Assembly: GCA_964496245.1 (NCBI GenBank)
Contig: CAZBZG010000283.1
Span: 1 to 6,084, forward strand
Source of the DNA: CAZBZG01 sp964496245
Lineage (GTDB): Bacteria > Planctomycetota > SZUA-567
DNA length: 6,084 bases
Direction: 5' to 3'
The notes below the pieces were generated by a model. It worked only from the letters and a program-made list of their open reading frames with translations. It searched no databases and had not been told where the DNA came from. Both the position numbers and the translations under genes were made by a program. Positions within the stretch are counted from its first letter, which is position 1, and every line of letters starts with the position of its first letter. Positions 5,209 through 6,084 of the stretch are shown in pieces.

Positions 5209-6084
5209 GGGAAACGACCGCGCTCCATCCCCTGCGATGCGCTCTCCACGTGCACACGGATCTCAGCGACGGCACCTGTTCGGTCGCCGAGGTGGTGGCC
5301 GCAGCCCGGGACGCGGGTGTGGACGTGTTGATGATCACCGATCACGAGGCTGCGCCGGCCGCCAAGGCCGGCTGGGAGGCGTATCACGAGGATTTGCTCG
5401 TGATCGTGGGCGCAGAGCTCAAGACCCGCGGAAGGGATCATCTGCTCATCTTCGACACGCACGAGCGCATTGCCACCCGGCTCTTCGACACGCCCGAGGC
5501 CTTGCGCCTGCTCGCCAAGCTGGATGTCCCCGTTTTTGTCGCGCATCCCCAGGGACGGCCCCGCCACTTCTTCTTCAAGAGGCGGTATGCCTGGAGAGAC
5601 TGGGGGCAGCCCGACTTCGCCGGGGTCGAGGTCTGGTCCTACATGCACGACTGGATCGAGACCTGCTCGCCCTGGCGCCTGCCGGCCATGTGCCGCGATC
5701 CGGACGCCTACGTGAGCGGCCCCGACGCCCGTGCGGTCCGGGCGTGGGACGCGGTTGCCGAGGAGCGGCACGTGGCGGGCATCGGCGGACTGGATGCACA
5801 TGCGGCCCTCCTCCCTTTGGGCTTGGGGCGACTCCTCCGATGGGCGCGGCACGGGATCCTGCCCTACCGGCAGAACTTCGCCGCCTTTTCGATGTACGTG
5901 CTCGCGCCTTCAGCCACGGGCGACGCCCGCGAAGACAAGCGGCGCGTGCTCGCGTCGCTCAAGAACGGCCATAGCTGGATCTGTCACGACGCGCTCCACC
6001 CGGGCCGCGAGGTGCGGTACTGGGCTCGCGTGGCGGAACGCGAGATTCCCGTGGGCACGGAGACCGTGTTCGCCCCGGGGATCG
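5205..6084 (+). CDS. PHP-domain metal-dependent phosphoesterase (CehA/McbA-like), 3' end outside the window
   Basis: The reading frame starts at ATG 5205, overlaps the flippase stop as ATGA, and stays open to the window edge (293 full codons). The N-terminal PHP domain carries all the expected metal ligands: H15-x-H17, D22 in S-D-G, D46-H47 in I-T-D-H-E, E71 in V-G-A-E-L, H79, H114 in V-A-H-P, E142 in G-V-E-V-W, and D197-x-H199 in G-L-D-A-H. PHP proteins are mostly phosphatases or phosphodiesterases with a two- or three-metal centre; some hydrolyse other esters. The tail (about 253-293) resembles the region that follows PHP in CehA/McbA-type proteins, which often ends in a beta-rich domain. 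There is no signal peptide, so it acts in the cytoplasm. The 4-bp overlap indicates translational coupling with the flippase-like protein. A lipid-linked phosphoester substrate is inferred from that alone. Histidinol phosphatase and DNA polymerase PHP domains are less likely on motif spacing and context. Confidence 0.9.
   Translation, partial: MRETTALHPLRCALHVHTDLSDGTCSVAEVVAAARDAGVDVLMITDHEAAPAAKAGWEAYHEDLLVIVGAELKTRGRDHLLIFDTHERIATRLFDTPEALRLLAKLDVPVFVAHPQGRPRHFFFKRRYAWRDWGQPDFAGVEVWSYMHDWIETCSPWRLPAMCRDPDAYVSGPDARAVRAWDAVAEERHVAGIGGLDAHAALLPLGLGRLLRWARHGILPYRQNFAAFSMYVLAPSATGDAREDKRRVLASLKNGHSWICHDALHPGREVRYWARVAEREIPVGTETVFAPGI

Noticed and set aside
4980..5852. Minus-strand reading frame of 290 residues opposite the flippase/PHP junction
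   Set aside because: Both plus-strand proteins here carry full family motifs. The antisense frame is a by-product of codon bias.
5237..5974. Plus-strand reading frame of 245 residues in another frame of the PHP gene
   Set aside because: The frame starting at 5205 carries the complete PHP metal-ligand set. This one is Arg/Gly/Pro-rich with no motif.

Overview
This is a GC-rich, densely coding bacterial chromosome segment, roughly two thirds G+C or more by eye. All recognisable genes show strong G/C bias at third codon positions. A FliG-type flagellar motor relative and an HgdB-type iron-sulfur dehydratase relative suggest a free-living, probably Gram-negative bacterium with some anaerobic biochemistry. 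I cannot name a lineage from the sequence. Desulfobacterota-like or Myxococcota-like genomes would fit, but this is a guess.

The window holds two divergent transcription units. The leftward unit (1-984, minus strand) has a FliG-like gene, then the first 17 codons of a second gene. That gene's strong Shine-Dalgarno sequence touches the FliG-like stop codon. The FliG-like protein lacks the N-terminal FliF-binding domain. It joins a FliG middle domain to a FliG C-terminal domain through a long low-complexity linker. The charged residues of the torque surface appear to be kept.

The 255-bp region at 985-1239 separates the two units. It holds a good sigma70-like promoter pointing right (TTGACA-N17-TACAAA), a weaker candidate pointing left, and a small inverted repeat over the latter.

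The rightward unit (1240-6084, plus strand) has five genes with gaps of 17, 49 and 60 bp and a 4-bp overlap, so it is probably one operon. In order they are: (1) a DUF91/NucS-like protein whose nuclease active site looks degraded, with an unassigned C-terminal domain; (2) a DJ-1/YajL-type protein with an intact catalytic cysteine; (3) a stand-alone HgdB-like (2-hydroxyacyl-CoA dehydratase D-component) protein with three candidate [4Fe-4S] cysteines; (4) a polytopic flippase-like membrane protein of the LPG-synthase transmembrane family; (5) a PHP-domain metallo-phosphoesterase with a complete metal-ligand set, cut by the window end.

I see no established pathway made of these five genes. The last two are translationally coupled and could work together on a membrane lipid or lipid-linked phosphoester, but that is inference. 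I found no tRNA, rRNA, CRISPR array, insertion sequence or convincing terminator.
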